A stretch of DNA of 64,000 bases from Intrasporangium calvum DSM 43043 (GTDB lineage: Bacteria; Actinomycetota; Actinomycetes; Actinomycetales; Dermatophilaceae). Within the stretch, counting starts at the first letter, position 1. Every line of letters begins with the position of its first letter. Below the pieces are notes generated by a model. That model saw only the letters and a program-made list of their open reading frames with translations, made no database searches and was not told where the DNA came from. Location: NCBI RefSeq assembly GCF_000184685.1, contig NC_014830.1, positions 2,108,001-2,172,000 of the forward strand, read 5' to 3'. Made by a program: the position numbers and the translations under genes. Of this stretch, positions 33,780 to 43,286 are shown piece after piece.

Positions 33780-34481
33780 TCAGCGCAGGTTCGCCACCAG
33801 CTCGCGCGCCTCGACCTTGGGGCCGGTGAAGAACGGGATCTCCTCGCGCACGTGGTTGCGGGCGCGGGAGGCGCGCAGCTCACGCATGAGGTCGACGATC
33901 CGGAACAGCTCGTCGGCCTCGAAGGCGAGCAGCCACTCGTAGTCCCCCAGCGCGAACGAGGCGATCGTGTTGGCCCGCACGTCCGGGTAGTCACGGGCCA
34001 TCTGGCCGTGCTCTCGGAGCATGTCACGGCGGTCCTGCTCGTCGAGCAGGTACCAGTCGTAGGAACGGACGAAGGGGTAGACGCAGACGTACTTTCGGGC
34101 GACCTCGTCCGCCATGAAGGCGGGGATGTGGCTCTTGTTGAACTCGGCTGGACGGTGCAGGGCGGCGGAGGACCAGACCGGCTCGAGGTGCGCGCCGAGC
34201 TCCGAGCGAAGCAGTCGGTGGTAGGCGGACTGGAGCTGCTCGATGGTGGCCGCGTGCCACCAGATCATGAAGTCCGCGTCGCCGCGGAGGCCGGCGACGT
34301 CATAGATGCCGCGCACGACGACGCCCTCGGCGGCCAAGGTCACGAGGAAGGACTCGAGCTCGTCGGAAAGGGACTCCCGGTCGTCGCCGAGCGGGGTGAC
34401 GCTGCTGAACACCGACCACATCGAGTAGCGGATGGTCTCGTTGATCTCGCGCATCTGGGCCGGTGTCAGCTTCTCACTCAT
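33780..34481 (-). CDS. hemQ: Coproheme decarboxylase (HemQ, chlorite dismutase fold)
   Basis: The protein has 233 residues; the start is set at ATG 34481, though in-frame ATGs at 34490 and 34493 overlap the hemY stop and could be used. HemQ performs the last step of the coproporphyrin-dependent haem pathway, converting coproheme to haem b with peroxide. Family features include '[11 protein letters not shown]' near the start, the Tyr-bearing '[15 protein letters not shown]' region and '[20 protein letters not shown]', with the proximal His in 'FNKSHIPAF' or nearby. hemY and hemE lie upstream on the same strand. Confidence 0.92.
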   Translation of the reverse strand: MSEKLTPAQMREINETIRYSMWSVFSSVTPLGDDRESLSDELESFLVTLAAEGVVVRGIYDVAGLRGDADFMIWWHAATIEQLQSAYHRLLRSELGAHLEPVWSSAALHRPAEFNKSHIPAFMADEVARKYVCVYPFVRSYDWYLLDEQDRRDMLREHGQMARDYPDVRANTIASFALGDYEWLLAFEADELFRIVDLMRELRASRARNHVREEIPFFTGPKVEARELVANLR

Positions 34482-34489
34482 GGCGCCCA

Positions 34490-35899
34490 TCATCCCAAGC
34501 CGGCCGCACCCTCCTGCACTCGGGTCAGGATGACCTCCGCTGCCCGGCGACCCGACGCGATGCAGGCCGGGATGCCGACGCCGCTCAGGGCGGCACCGGC
34601 CAGGGCGACGTCCGCAGCCGGCTCGACCAGCCCGGACACCAGCTCGCGGTGTCCCACGGCGTACTGCGGCAGGCCGCCGCCCCAGCGCTGCACGTGCACG
34701 GCCAACGGGGTCGGGAGCGAACGCCCGAGCACGGTGGTCAGGTCGGCGAGCGAGACCTCGACGAGCTCGTCGTCGGACCGGTGCAGGGTGGCCTCCTCGC
34801 GGTGGCGGCCGAGCGAGGCCCGCAGGACGGTGCGGTCCGGGTGTGCGGCCGCGAGCCACGGCCACTTGACGGTGCTGAACGTCGATGCCTTGATCGTCAG
34901 ACGCTCCGTCGGTGGGACCAGGAAGCCGCTGCCGTCGAGGACGTCCGGCGGCGGCCCGTCGAGGACGAGCGTGACGATCGCCATCGACGCCGACTCGATC
35001 CGGGCCAGCCTCGAGGCAGCATCCGGTGCCAGCTCCTGGAGCAGACGCGCCGTGGGGGCGGCGGGTGTGGCGAGGACCACCGCGTCGAAGACGTCCTGGT
35101 GCACGTCGGTCGTCGGACCGCTCGAGACGACGAGACGGCCACCCCGCCGCTCGAGGCCCCGCACCACGGCGCCGGTGCGCACCTCGACACCGAGGCCGAC
35201 GAGGCGGTCGGCGAGGAAGGCGGGCAGGGTGCCCAGCCCGCCGATGACGGTGGCGAAGACTGGTGGTCGGTCGCTGTCCTTCCCCGAGCGGTCGGCCGGC
35301 ACGAGCGAGCGGCTCAGCGCGAGGACCGAGGTGCCCTCCCGTGCGGCCTTGGCCAGCTGGGGCACCGCCATCCCCAGCGACAGGTTGCGCGAGTCCCCCG
35401 CATAGACCCCGGCGAGCAGCGGCTCGACGAGCTTGTCCGTCACCGCGGAGCCGAGCCGGGCGTCGATGAACGTGCCCACCGCGATGTCGCCCTCCACCGG
35501 TGGCGTCAACACCTCGGCCCGGAGTCGCTCCAGCTCGGTCTCGGTCAGCAGGCCGCGCACCGTCTCCGGGTCGGAGGGCACGCCCATGAGGGTGCCCCGC
35601 GGCATGGGGCGGCGCGTCCCGTCGATGACGACAGAGGCCGGGACCCGAGCCGGGTGGGCGACCTGGTCGGCGAGACCGATCTCGTCCATGAGCTGGAGTC
35701 CCTCGGGGCGGAACGTGAGGAACGCCTCGGCGCCGACGTCGAGAGTGAGCCCTCCGACGTCCTCGACGCGCAGCTTGCCGCCGACGCGGGAGCTCCCCTC
35801 CAGGATCGTCACGTGGAGGTCCGGCTCCGACCGGACGAGGTGCCACGCCGCCGCGAGCCCTGCGATGCCTGCGCCTACCACACCCACGTGAGCCGTCAT
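34490..35899 (-). CDS. hemY: Coproporphyrinogen III oxidase / protoporphyrinogen oxidase-like (HemY)
   Basis: The protein has 469 residues from ATG 35899, chosen because it begins the dinucleotide fold '[18 protein letters not shown]' and has a GGAAGAG site. It is an FAD enzyme that oxidises coproporphyrinogen III to coproporphyrin III in monoderm bacteria. The '[11 protein letters not shown]' motif and the C-terminal '[20 protein letters not shown]' FAD-binding end are present. Its stop overlaps possible hemQ starts, so the two are co-translated. hemH is absent here and must be elsewhere. Confidence 0.94.
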   Translation of the reverse strand: MTAHVGVVGAGIAGLAAAWHLVRSEPDLHVTILEGSSRVGGKLRVEDVGGLTLDVGAEAFLTFRPEGLQLMDEIGLADQVAHPARVPASVVIDGTRRPMPRGTLMGVPSDPETVRGLLTETELERLRAEVLTPPVEGDIAVGTFIDARLGSAVTDKLVEPLLAGVYAGDSRNLSLGMAVPQLAKAAREGTSVLALSRSLVPADRSGKDSDRPPVFATVIGGLGTLPAFLADRLVGLGVEVRTGAVVRGLERRGGRLVVSSGPTTDVHQDVFDAVVLATPAAPTARLLQELAPDAASRLARIESASMAIVTLVLDGPPPDVLDGSGFLVPPTERLTIKASTFSTVKWPWLAAAHPDRTVLRASLGRHREEATLHRSDDELVEVSLADLTTVLGRSLPTPLAVHVQRWGGGLPQYAVGHRELVSGLVEPAADVALAGAALSGVGIPACIASGRRAAEVILTRVQEGAAGLG

Positions 35900-36014
35900 G
35901 GACGACACTCTTCCATCCTGGGGCTCAACGTTTCGCCCCTGTCGTGTGTCCTCATGAACAGAGGGATGGCACTCGGAGCCGGCACGGCCCGAGGCCCCCG
36001 CCGAGGAGGACACC

Positions 36015-37055
36015 ATGGTCAGGTTCGATCGTCTCCGGCCCAGCGGGCCTCGTCAGCAGCGCGCGTGGCTCGTCATCGGCCTGGTCCTCCTGGTCCTTGC
36101 CCTCGCTGTTCCGCTGGGGCTCAAGGTCCTGCAGCCGTCCGGGTCGGGGGATGAGAGTGCGCCGATGCCGGCCAGCGGGGGCCTGACCGAGCCGCAGGGC
36201 TCCCGGGACCTGGCGCCGCTCACCCCGGACACCGCCGGAGGCTCGTCAGGGTCGGGGTCGAGCTCCGACGGAGCGGTGCCGGGCGCGGTGGCGTCGTCGG
36301 TCGGGACCAAGCTGGCGCGCACGGCCTGGCTAGGGATCAAGGTGGACGACGTCGCGGTCGCCGGTGCCAGGGTCCGAGCCATCGCTGAGGCAGCGGGCGG
36401 GCAGATCCTCTCGGAGAGCATCGTGACGGCACCCGACCCCACGGGTTCGCTGGGATCCGTGACCGAAGGTGGGGGGATGCCGAAGGAGGACATCGTCCCA
36501 CCGGTGGGGATGAACGAGGCCCGGATCACCCTCGGCGTCCCGGCTGACCGGCTCGACCAGGTGCTCGCAGACCTCTCGTCGGCCAGGGTCGGCACCGTGT
36601 CGTACCGGTCGTCCCAAGCCGAGAACGTGACCGAGGCCTACGTCGACACGCAGGCCCGGCTCCAGCCGGCCAAGGAGTCCATCGCCCGGGTCCGCGCACT
36701 CATGGTCAAGGCGACCACCCTCGACCAGATCGTCCTGCTCGAGGGAGAGCTGGCACGGCGGCAGGCCGACCTCGACTCTCTCGAGCAGCGGCTGGCGGAG
36801 CTCGAGCGCCGGACCAGCACCTCGACCGTCTCGGTGACACTGTGGACGGACTCGACCGCGTCCCCCGAGCCGGAGGAGAACGGGTTCGTCCAGAGCCTGC
36901 GCAAGGCGTGGGGGGCCTTCCTCGACTCGGTCATGGTCGTGGTGACCGGTCTCGCCGTCCTCCTGCCCTGGTTGCTCCTGGCGCTGGTCGTCGCGTGGTT
37001 CGTCCGGCGGTGGCTGCGTCATCGCAGCCGCGGAGCCTCGAGCGCAACCGACTGA
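36015..37055 (+). CDS. DUF4349 domain-containing membrane protein
   Basis: The protein has 346 residues behind a strong GAGGAGGA site. An N-terminal helix (about 19-39) exports a Ser/Gly-rich linker and a folded domain (100-270) with 'ARITLGVPADRLDQVLADLS' and 'VDTQARLQPAKESIARVRAL', then a coiled coil ('LEGELARRQADLDSLEQRLA') and a C-terminal helix (about 308-330) with a basic tail. This matches DUF4349, whose role is unknown but likely at the envelope. It is convergent with murJ, sharing the repeat-rich spacer. Confidence 0.85.
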   Translation: MVRFDRLRPSGPRQQRAWLVIGLVLLVLALAVPLGLKVLQPSGSGDESAPMPASGGLTEPQGSRDLAPLTPDTAGGSSGSGSSSDGAVPGAVASSVGTKLARTAWLGIKVDDVAVAGARVRAIAEAAGGQILSESIVTAPDPTGSLGSVTEGGGMPKEDIVPPVGMNEARITLGVPADRLDQVLADLSSARVGTVSYRSSQAENVTEAYVDTQARLQPAKESIARVRALMVKATTLDQIVLLEGELARRQADLDSLEQRLAELERRTSTSTVSVTLWTDSTASPEPEENGFVQSLRKAWGAFLDSVMVVVTGLAVLLPWLLLALVVAWFVRRWLRHRSRGASSATD

Positions 37056-37063
37056 GCGCCCCC

Positions 37064-37144
37064 TCGAGTGTGCACTTCGTGCCAGCCCACCCCCGGCCGG
37101 AACTGCACACTCGACCAGCGACGCGACCGCGACTGCACACTCGA
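37064..37144. repeat. Three copies of an 11-bp sequence (TGCACACTCGA) between convergent genes
   Basis: Copies at 37104-37114 and 37134-37144 read forward; the one at 37064-37074 is inverted. The inverted copy can pair with either of the others, giving alternative hairpins in the gap between DUF4349 and murJ. A bidirectional terminator is the simplest reading. Confidence 0.7.
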
Positions 37145-37161
37145 CTGCGTGGGCGAGCTGG

Positions 37162-38829
37162 TCAGGCGAGCCGGCGACGCACCATGTCCGCCACGTCACG
37201 GACCTCGCGGACGTGCAGCGCATGGGCCAGGGCCAGGTAGACGACGGCGAAGAGCAGGCCCGCGAAGCCGAGCACGATCCCACTCGTGAAGATCCGGTCC
37301 ACGGCGCTCGAGGGCGCAGTCGGGTCGCCGAGTATCGGCGAGAGGACCGTCATCGTGCCCCACGCCAGCAACCCCGCCCCCGCGGCCGCGACACCGATGC
37401 GAGCGGTCGAGTTGACGATCTCGGCGAGCCCGAGCAGACCGAGCTTGCGGCGGAGGAGCAGGATGCCGGTGGTGGAGCTCGCGACGTTGCCGAGGGTCTG
37501 TGCGGTGGCGACGACGGCGATGGCCCACTTCGGGTCGAGGGCGAGGGTGATGATGCCCCCGGTCAGGGAGACCGTCGTCAGGACAGCCTGCATCAGCAGG
37601 GGCGACCGGCCGTCCTCGAGCGCGAAGAAGACCCGGTAGCAGAGCAGGTCGACGCCGAACGGGACGATCCCGAGGATCATGACGACGAGCACGATGCCTG
37701 CGAGCTCGATGGACGGTCCGTCGATACCGGGCGTGAGCAGGGCGACGATCGGCGTGGCGGCCACCATGACGAAGACCATGACGGGGACATTGGCGACCAG
37801 CGGCAGCAGCATGCCCCTGCGGAAGTCGGCCTTGAAGCCGGCGACGTCCTGGTCGGCGGCCGCCTTCGACAACCGCGGGAAGAGCGCCGTGATGATCGAG
37901 ACCGCGATGAAGGCGTGCGGAAGCATGAAGATCGTGAAGGCCACCGCGTAGACCGACGTGGCGCGGAGGGGGTCGTCCGGGGGGCGGCCGGACCGGTGCG
38001 CCGCCGTGTTGAGCACCCACTGGGTGATGAAGAAGCCGACCTGCGAGACGGCGAGCCCGACGAAGGCCCAGACCGCGAGTCGGCTGACGCCGCCCAGACC
38101 GACGCCCCGGAGGCCCCACCGGGGGCGGTAGCGGAACCCCGTGCGGAAGAGGGCCGGCAGCAGAAAGGCGGCCTGCGCGATGACCGACACCGTCGCCGAG
38201 CCGGCGAACAGCCAGATCATCGGTGTGGTCCACTGCTCGGGGCCCCGAGGCAGCGGCTGCCCCTGGGCAGTCACGACCTGGGGTGCCGGGTAGACGACGA
38301 TGAAGATGACGAGCCCGATGACCGCCACGACGTTGGCGATGAAGGGAGCCCAGGCGAAGGCCCCGAACCGGTTCCTGGCGTTGAGGATCTGCCCGAAGAG
38401 CGCGAACGCGCCGTAGAAGAAGATCTGCGGGAGGCAGATGTAGGCGAACGCGAGCGCCAGCCCCTCGACGTCAGCTCGCCCACCGGACAGGAACGAGACG
38501 AAGGCGCCGGCGCCGACGAGGACCAGGACGGTGATTCCGGCCATGGCCACCAGGGCGATGGTGATGACGCGGTCGGTGAACTCCTTGCCGCCGTCCTCGA
38601 GCTTCATCGCGCGGCTCAGGGACGGGATCAGGACGGCGTTGAGGATCCCGCCCGCGGCGAGCAGGTAGAAGACGTTGGGCAGGGTGTTCGCGAGGTTGAA
38701 CGCGTCGCCGGCAGCCCGGGTGCCGATGATCGCCGTCAGGAGGGCCGCGCGCACCACGCCGAGGGCGCGGGACGCGAAGGACCCGCCCACCATGACGAGG
38801 CTCGACCGGGCGAGCGACCCCTGCGTCAT
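37162..38829 (-). CDS. murJ: Lipid II flippase MurJ
   Basis: The protein has 555 residues and about 14 membrane helices, the standard MurJ size without the long pseudokinase tail seen in mycobacteria. The conserved opening 'SLVMVGGSFASRALGVVRAA' and 'GDAFNLANTLPNVFYLLAAG' mark the MOP-superfamily fold, with 'SKAAADQDVAGF' and 'LLCYRVFFALEDGRSPL' later. It exports lipid II for peptidoglycan synthesis. Its ATG 38829 overlaps the hemE stop by one base (TGATG), coupling it to haem genes for no obvious functional reason. Confidence 0.92.
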   Translation of the reverse strand: MTQGSLARSSLVMVGGSFASRALGVVRAALLTAIIGTRAAGDAFNLANTLPNVFYLLAAGGILNAVLIPSLSRAMKLEDGGKEFTDRVITIALVAMAGITVLVLVGAGAFVSFLSGGRADVEGLALAFAYICLPQIFFYGAFALFGQILNARNRFGAFAWAPFIANVVAVIGLVIFIVVYPAPQVVTAQGQPLPRGPEQWTTPMIWLFAGSATVSVIAQAAFLLPALFRTGFRYRPRWGLRGVGLGGVSRLAVWAFVGLAVSQVGFFITQWVLNTAAHRSGRPPDDPLRATSVYAVAFTIFMLPHAFIAVSIITALFPRLSKAAADQDVAGFKADFRRGMLLPLVANVPVMVFVMVAATPIVALLTPGIDGPSIELAGIVLVVMILGIVPFGVDLLCYRVFFALEDGRSPLLMQAVLTTVSLTGGIITLALDPKWAIAVVATAQTLGNVASSTTGILLLRRKLGLLGLAEIVNSTARIGVAAAGAGLLAWGTMTVLSPILGDPTAPSSAVDRIFTSGIVLGFAGLLFAVVYLALAHALHVREVRDVADMVRRRLA

Positions 38830-39905
38830 CAGCGCGCCGACACCTCGTGGACCAGGGCGGTCACCCTGGTCAGCACGTCGGGGTCGACGCTGGGCAGGAC
38901 GCCGTGCCCGAGGTTGAAGATGTGACCCGGCGCGTGCCGGCCCTCCTCCACGATCTCGCGGACCCGTCGCTCGAGCGCGTCCCACGGTGCGAAGAGCAGC
39001 GCCGGGTCGAGGTTGCCCTGAACGGCGTAGTCAGGGCCGAGCCGCTCGACCGCGTCGGTCAGCCCGACCCGGTAGTCGACACCGACGACCTCGGCACCGG
39101 CCTCCCCCATGAGGCGGAGCAGCTCACCCGTGCCGACGCCGAAGTGGATCCGTGGGACCTCGAGGTCCGCCACGGCCGCCAGCGCCGAGGCCGAGTGGCG
39201 CTGGACGTGACGGGTGTAGTCGGCCCGCGACAGCGCGCCGACCCAGGAGTCGAAGAGCTGCACGGCGCTGGCCCCGGCCCCGGCCTGGACGCGCAGGAAC
39301 GCACCCGAGATCTGGGCCAGCCGGGCACAGAGGGCGTCCCAGAGGTCAGGGTCGCCGTGCATCAGCGCCTTGGTGTGCTCGTGGTTCTTCGACGGGCCGC
39401 CCTCGACGAGGTAGGACGCGAGGGTGAACGGGGCCCCCGCGAACCCGATGAGCGGGGTGGCGCCGAGCTCGGACACCAGCTGCTGGACGGCCTCGGTGAT
39501 GTAGGGGACGTGCTCCGGGGTGAGGTCGACGAGCTGCTCGAGGTCCTTGGCCCGCCGGATCGGCCGCGCGACGACGGGGCCGACCCCGGGGACGATGTCC
39601 AGGTCGATCCCGATGGCCTTGAGCGGCACCACGATGTCACTGAAGAAGATCGCGGCGTCCACCCCGTGGCGGCGCACCGGCTGCAGCGTGATCTCGGTGA
39701 TCAGCTCGGGTCGCATGCACGACTCGAGCATCGGGATGCCCTCGCGCACGGCTCGGTACTCGGGCAGCGACCGACCTGCTTGGCGCATGAACCACACGGG
39801 GGTCCGGGAGACGGGTTGACGGCGGGCTGCACGGACGAGATCGCTGTCTCGGGGGCTGCCCGGCTCCGCCGGGGCGGAGGCAGGGAGCGAGGCTGGGGTC
39901 GGCAC
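38829..39905 (-). CDS. hemE: Uroporphyrinogen decarboxylase
   Basis: The enzyme has 358 residues, starts at GTG 39905 and removes four carboxyl groups from uroporphyrinogen III to give coproporphyrinogen III. Signatures are '[16 protein letters not shown]' near the start, '[17 protein letters not shown]', the catalytic Asp region 'FFSDIVVPL' and '[13 protein letters not shown]' at the end. A Pro/Ala leader of about 25 residues precedes the core, so a later start cannot be excluded. It feeds HemY and HemQ encoded downstream on the same strand but separated by murJ and DUF4349. Confidence 0.95.
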   Translation of the reverse strand: MPTPASLPASAPAEPGSPRDSDLVRAARRQPVSRTPVWFMRQAGRSLPEYRAVREGIPMLESCMRPELITEITLQPVRRHGVDAAIFFSDIVVPLKAIGIDLDIVPGVGPVVARPIRRAKDLEQLVDLTPEHVPYITEAVQQLVSELGATPLIGFAGAPFTLASYLVEGGPSKNHEHTKALMHGDPDLWDALCARLAQISGAFLRVQAGAGASAVQLFDSWVGALSRADYTRHVQRHSASALAAVADLEVPRIHFGVGTGELLRLMGEAGAEVVGVDYRVGLTDAVERLGPDYAVQGNLDPALLFAPWDALERRVREIVEEGRHAPGHIFNLGHGVLPSVDPDVLTRVTALVHEVSAR

Positions 39906-39997
39906 CGCTCAATCCTGCCACGCGAGCAGGCATGACCCGGTCACGCGTCCCGGCGTGCCCTGCGGACAAAACCACCCCGGCGGCATACCCTCATCGG

Positions 39998-40582
39998 GTG
40001 CACACGAGAACGTTGCCGGGCAACCACGGCGCGGACTTCGCGAAGGTGCTCACCGCCCTTCGCGACGTCCGGGTGCGCTCCGAAGTGCGCCTCACCGAGG
40101 TACCTGCCCCCACCCGGATCGCGCCCTTCGCCGCGGCGCTCACCGCTGACGTCATCGACCCGGCCGACCCGGACGCGGAGCTCGCGACCGGACGCTTCGT
40201 CGTCCTGCACGACCCTTCGGGCCCCGAGACGTGGGACGGCACCTGGCGCATCGTGACGTTCGCGCGGGCCGAGCTCGAGCCGGAGCTGGCGAGCGACCCC
40301 ATGCTCGGGGCCGTGGGCTGGTCCTGGCTCACGGACTCGCTCCGCGGCCGTGGCGTCGGCTGGACCGCGCAGGCCGGCACCGTGACCCGCGTGCTGAGCG
40401 AGAGCTTCGGCGGGCTCGCCGACCGCGACCCGAGCGTCGAGATGGAGATCCGGGCGTCGTGGACTCCCCTGGGCGGCGAGCTGACCGAGCACCTCCGCGC
40501 CTGGGCGGACCTGCTGTGCACCATCGGCGGGATCCCCCCGCTGCCCGACGGGGTCGTGCCGCTGCCCGGACAGCGCCGGTGA
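39998..40582 (+). CDS. DUF3000 family protein
   Basis: The protein has 194 residues from GTG 39998; the upstream frame to 39932 has no ribosome site. The family is restricted to actinobacteria and usually sits just before an RNase D gene, as here. Visible conserved stretches are 'DPMLGAVGWSWLTDSLRGRG' and 'ASWTPLGGELTEHLRAWADL'. No enzymatic motif is seen. The stop overlaps the RNase D start as GTGA, so the proteins may act together, perhaps in RNA metabolism; this is inference. Confidence 0.82.
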   Translation: MHTRTLPGNHGADFAKVLTALRDVRVRSEVRLTEVPAPTRIAPFAAALTADVIDPADPDAELATGRFVVLHDPSGPETWDGTWRIVTFARAELEPELASDPMLGAVGWSWLTDSLRGRGVGWTAQAGTVTRVLSESFGGLADRDPSVEMEIRASWTPLGGELTEHLRAWADLLCTIGGIPPLPDGVVPLPGQRR

Positions 40583-41835
40583 GTGCCGAGCCGAGCTCGC
40601 CGGCGACGCCCGAGCCCACCAGGCCGCTGACGCCACTGACCATGCCGAGTGACGGGGTCCCTGAGGTCGTCACCGACGAGCGTGCGCTGCTCCGTGCGGC
40701 CGCGGCCATCGCCGCGGGCTCCGGCCCGATCGGGGTGGATGCCGAGCGAGCCTCGGGTTACCGCTACGGCCAGCGCGCCTACCTGGTCCAGGTCCGCCGG
40801 CAGGGAGCGGGAACCGTCCTCCTCGACCCGGTCGCCGTGCCGGACCTCAGCCCGCTCGACCGCGCCATCGGTGACGCCGAGTGGATCCTCCACGCCGCCA
40901 CCCATGACCTCGTGTGCCTCGCCGAGGTCGGGCTGCAGCCCCGGGTCCTCTTCGACACCGAGCTGGGGGGCCGGCTCGCCGGGCTGCCCCGCGTCGGCCT
41001 GGGGGCCATGGTCGAGCACTACCTGGGCCTGCAGCTCGCCAAGGAGCACTCCGCCGTCGACTGGTCGATCCGGCCGCTGCCCGAGCCCTGGCTTCGCTAT
41101 GCGGCTCTCGACGTCGAGGTCCTCGTCGACCTGCGGCACGCGGTGCACGCGGACCTCGAGCGGCAGGGCAAGGCCGGGTGGGCCGCGGAGGAGTTCCAGT
41201 CCCTGCTGCAGTTCACCGGACCCGAGCCGCGGGTCGACCCGTGGCGACGCACCTCGGGGATCCACCGCATCCGGGCCCGCCGCGGCACGGCCATCGTCCG
41301 GGAGCTCTGGGTCTGGCGGGACGAGCTCGCCCGACAGCGCGATGTGTCACCCGGGCGGATCGTGCCCGACGCCGCCATCGCCGAGATCGCCATCGCGCAC
41401 CAGCGCGCGGAGCGTCCACCCCGGACCCTCACCTCGTCGGACCCTCGCCTCGCCCGCTCCATCCGCCGACACCAGGAGGCGCTGATCGACGTGGTCGGCG
41501 CGGCGCTCGCGCTGCCGGAGGAGGACCTGCCGCCCCTGGCCCTCCCCTCGACCGGCCCTCCCCCGCCGCGCACCTGGGCCGATCGAGACCCTGTGGCCGC
41601 CGCCCGCCTGGCGCGGGCCCGGGAGCTGCTCGCCGGTCTGTCCGAAGAGCTCGTCATCCCGGTCGAGAACGTCCTGACCCCCGACCTGCTCCGTCGCTAC
41701 CTCTGGGAAGGGCCGGCGGCCCCGACCACGGCAGCGGTCGCCGAGGAACTGGCGGCGATGGGCGCTCGCACGTGGCAGACGAGGCTGGCCGCCCCACTGA
41801 TCGCCCTGGCCTGCGCCGAGCACCCCCGCGCCTGA
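40579..41835 (+). CDS. rnd: RNase D-like 3'-5' exonuclease with HRDC domain
   Basis: The protein has 418 residues from GTG 40579. The DEDDy exonuclease residues are seen as 'GVDAERASGYRYG' (Asp, Glu), 'HAATHDLVCLAEVG' (Asp) and 'RYAALDVEVLVDL' (Tyr, Asp). The HRDC domain follows at about 225-300 ('ELWVWRDELARQRDVSPGRI'). RNase D trims tRNA and other RNA 3' ends. It is coupled to the DUF3000 gene. Downstream the dispersed motif at 41925 appears. Confidence 0.92.
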   Translation: MSAEPSSPATPEPTRPLTPLTMPSDGVPEVVTDERALLRAAAAIAAGSGPIGVDAERASGYRYGQRAYLVQVRRQGAGTVLLDPVAVPDLSPLDRAIGDAEWILHAATHDLVCLAEVGLQPRVLFDTELGGRLAGLPRVGLGAMVEHYLGLQLAKEHSAVDWSIRPLPEPWLRYAALDVEVLVDLRHAVHADLERQGKAGWAAEEFQSLLQFTGPEPRVDPWRRTSGIHRIRARRGTAIVRELWVWRDELARQRDVSPGRIVPDAAIAEIAIAHQRAERPPRTLTSSDPRLARSIRRHQEALIDVVGAALALPEEDLPPLALPSTGPPPPRTWADRDPVAAARLARARELLAGLSEELVIPVENVLTPDLLRRYLWEGPAAPTTAAVAEELAAMGARTWQTRLAAPLIALACAEHPRA

Positions 41836-41924
41836 TCGTCCCGCTGCGGCACCCATCTGGTCACGTGGCTCCGGCAAGAGGCAGGGAGGAAGCCCTCGGG
41901 AGCTGGACCGGACCCGCCGAGCGA

Positions 41925-41939
41925 GCCCAGCGGCATCCG
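41925..41939 (-). repeat. Dispersed 15-bp motif, copy 8 (one mismatch)
   Basis: GCCCAGCGGCATCCG on the plus strand, 89 bp beyond the RNase D stop and before the fadA promoter. Confidence 0.6.
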
Positions 41940-41979
41940 GCCTCGTCGTCGCCCGTGAGGACCGTCACTGGACCACCCG

Positions 41980-42008
41980 TTGGCGACAAAGTTACTGAGC
42001 AGTAGGAT
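41980..42008 (+). promoter_or_regulatory. Candidate sigma-A-type promoter of the fadA-fadB operon
   Basis: TTGGCG (41980-41985), a 17-nt spacer and TAGGAT (42003-42008) fit the actinobacterial consensus layout. The fadA start codon is 33 nt downstream, with TAGGAGG just before it. Confidence 0.6.
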
Positions 42009-42012
42009 CAGC

Positions 42013-42024
42013 GGGAACGTTCCC
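42013..42024. promoter_or_regulatory. 12-bp perfect palindrome GGGAACGTTCCC (candidate operator)
   Basis: It lies 4 bp after the -10 hexamer, spanning the expected transcription start, 17 bp before the fadA start. Bound protein here would block transcription. Confidence 0.5.
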
Positions 42025-42041
42025 TCTCCCTAGGAGGCTCC

Positions 42042-43286
42042 GTGCCCCGCCAGCTCAATGAGGTCGTCTTCGTCGACGGCGTCCGAACCCCGTTCGGCAA
42101 GGCGGGTGACAAGGGCATCTACGCCCAGACCCGCGCCGACGACCTCGTCATCCGCTGCATCCGGGAGCTGCTCACCCGCAACCCGGCCCTCCCCACCCAC
42201 CGCGTCGGCGAGGTTGCCATCGCCGCGACGACCCAGATCGGCGACCAGGGCCTGACCATCGGTCGCACCGCCGCCCTCCTCGCCGGGCTCCCGACCTCCA
42301 CTCCCGGGTACTCGATCGACCGGATGTGCGCCGGCGCCATGACCGCCGTGACGAGCACCGCGAGCGCCATCGCCTTCGGCGCCTACGACATCGCCATCGC
42401 CGGCGGCGTGGAGCACATGGGCCGCCACCCGATGGGCGAGGGCGTCGACCCCAACCCGCGCATCGTCGCCGAGCGGCTCGTCGACCCCGACGCCCTCGTC
42501 ATGGGCAAGACCGCCGAGAACCTCCACGACCGGTTCCCGCAGCTGACGAAGGAGCGGGCCGACACGTTCGCCGTCGGAAGCCAGGACAAGCTCGCCAAGG
42601 CGTACGCCAACCACAAGATCCAACCCGACCTCGTCCCCGTCGCCGTCCGTCACGCGGAGCTCGGCTGGGGCCTGGCGACCGAGGACGAGCCCCCTCGGCC
42701 CGGCACCACACTCGCTGACCTGGCCGCCCTCAAGACCCCGTTCCGTCCGCACGGCAACGTCACCGCCGGCAACGCGGCCGGACTCAACGACGGCGCGACG
42801 GCGTGCCTGCTCGCCTCCGAGGCGGCCGCCACCGAGCTCGGCCTGCCGGTGCGGATGCGGCTCGTGTCCTACGCCTTCGTCGGTGTCGAACCCGAGGTGA
42901 TGGGCGTGGGCCCCGTCCCGGCCACCGAGCAGGCGCTCACCAAGGCGGGCCTCACCATCGCCGACATCGGCCTCTTCGAGCTGAACGAGGCGTTCGCGGT
43001 CCAGGTCCTCGCATTCCTCGACCACTTCGGCATCGCCGACGACGACCCTCGCGTCAACGAGTACGGCGGGGCCATCGCGGTCGGCCACCCGCTCGCCAGC
43101 TCCGGAGTCCGCCTCATGACCCAGCTGGCGCGCCAGTTCGAGGGGCACCCGGACGTCCGCTACGGGCTGACCTCGATGTGCATCGGCCTCGGCATGGGCG
43201 GCACCGTCATCTGGGAGAACCCCCACCACCCGGACTACCAGAGCGACACCGTCGCTTCCGCCACCACCACGGAGGACGCCCAGTGA
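42042..43286 (+). CDS. fadA: Acetyl-CoA acyltransferase (beta-oxidation thiolase)
   Basis: The protein has 414 residues from GTG 42042. The nucleophile is Cys96 in 'SIDRMCAGAMTAVTS'; the C-terminal motifs 'LFELNEAFAVQVLAF', 'AIAVGHPLASSGVRLM' and 'TSMCIGLGMGG' complete the site. It carries out the thiolytic step of fatty acid beta-oxidation. The stop overlaps the start of fadB as GTGA, giving a two-gene operon in the order thiolase then multifunctional enzyme. Confidence 0.95.
   Translation: MPRQLNEVVFVDGVRTPFGKAGDKGIYAQTRADDLVIRCIRELLTRNPALPTHRVGEVAIAATTQIGDQGLTIGRTAALLAGLPTSTPGYSIDRMCAGAMTAVTSTASAIAFGAYDIAIAGGVEHMGRHPMGEGVDPNPRIVAERLVDPDALVMGKTAENLHDRFPQLTKERADTFAVGSQDKLAKAYANHKIQPDLVPVAVRHAELGWGLATEDEPPRPGTTLADLAALKTPFRPHGNVTAGNAAGLNDGATACLLASEAAATELGLPVRMRLVSYAFVGVEPEVMGVGPVPATEQALTKAGLTIADIGLFELNEAFAVQVLAFLDHFGIADDDPRVNEYGGAIAVGHPLASSGVRLMTQLARQFEGHPDVRYGLTSMCIGLGMGGTVIWENPHHPDYQSDTVASATTTEDAQ

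Noticed and set aside
39976-39988. Weak copy of the dispersed motif (CCGGCGGCATACC)
   Set aside because: It lacks the CCCAG part, so it may be chance; not counted among the 13 copies.
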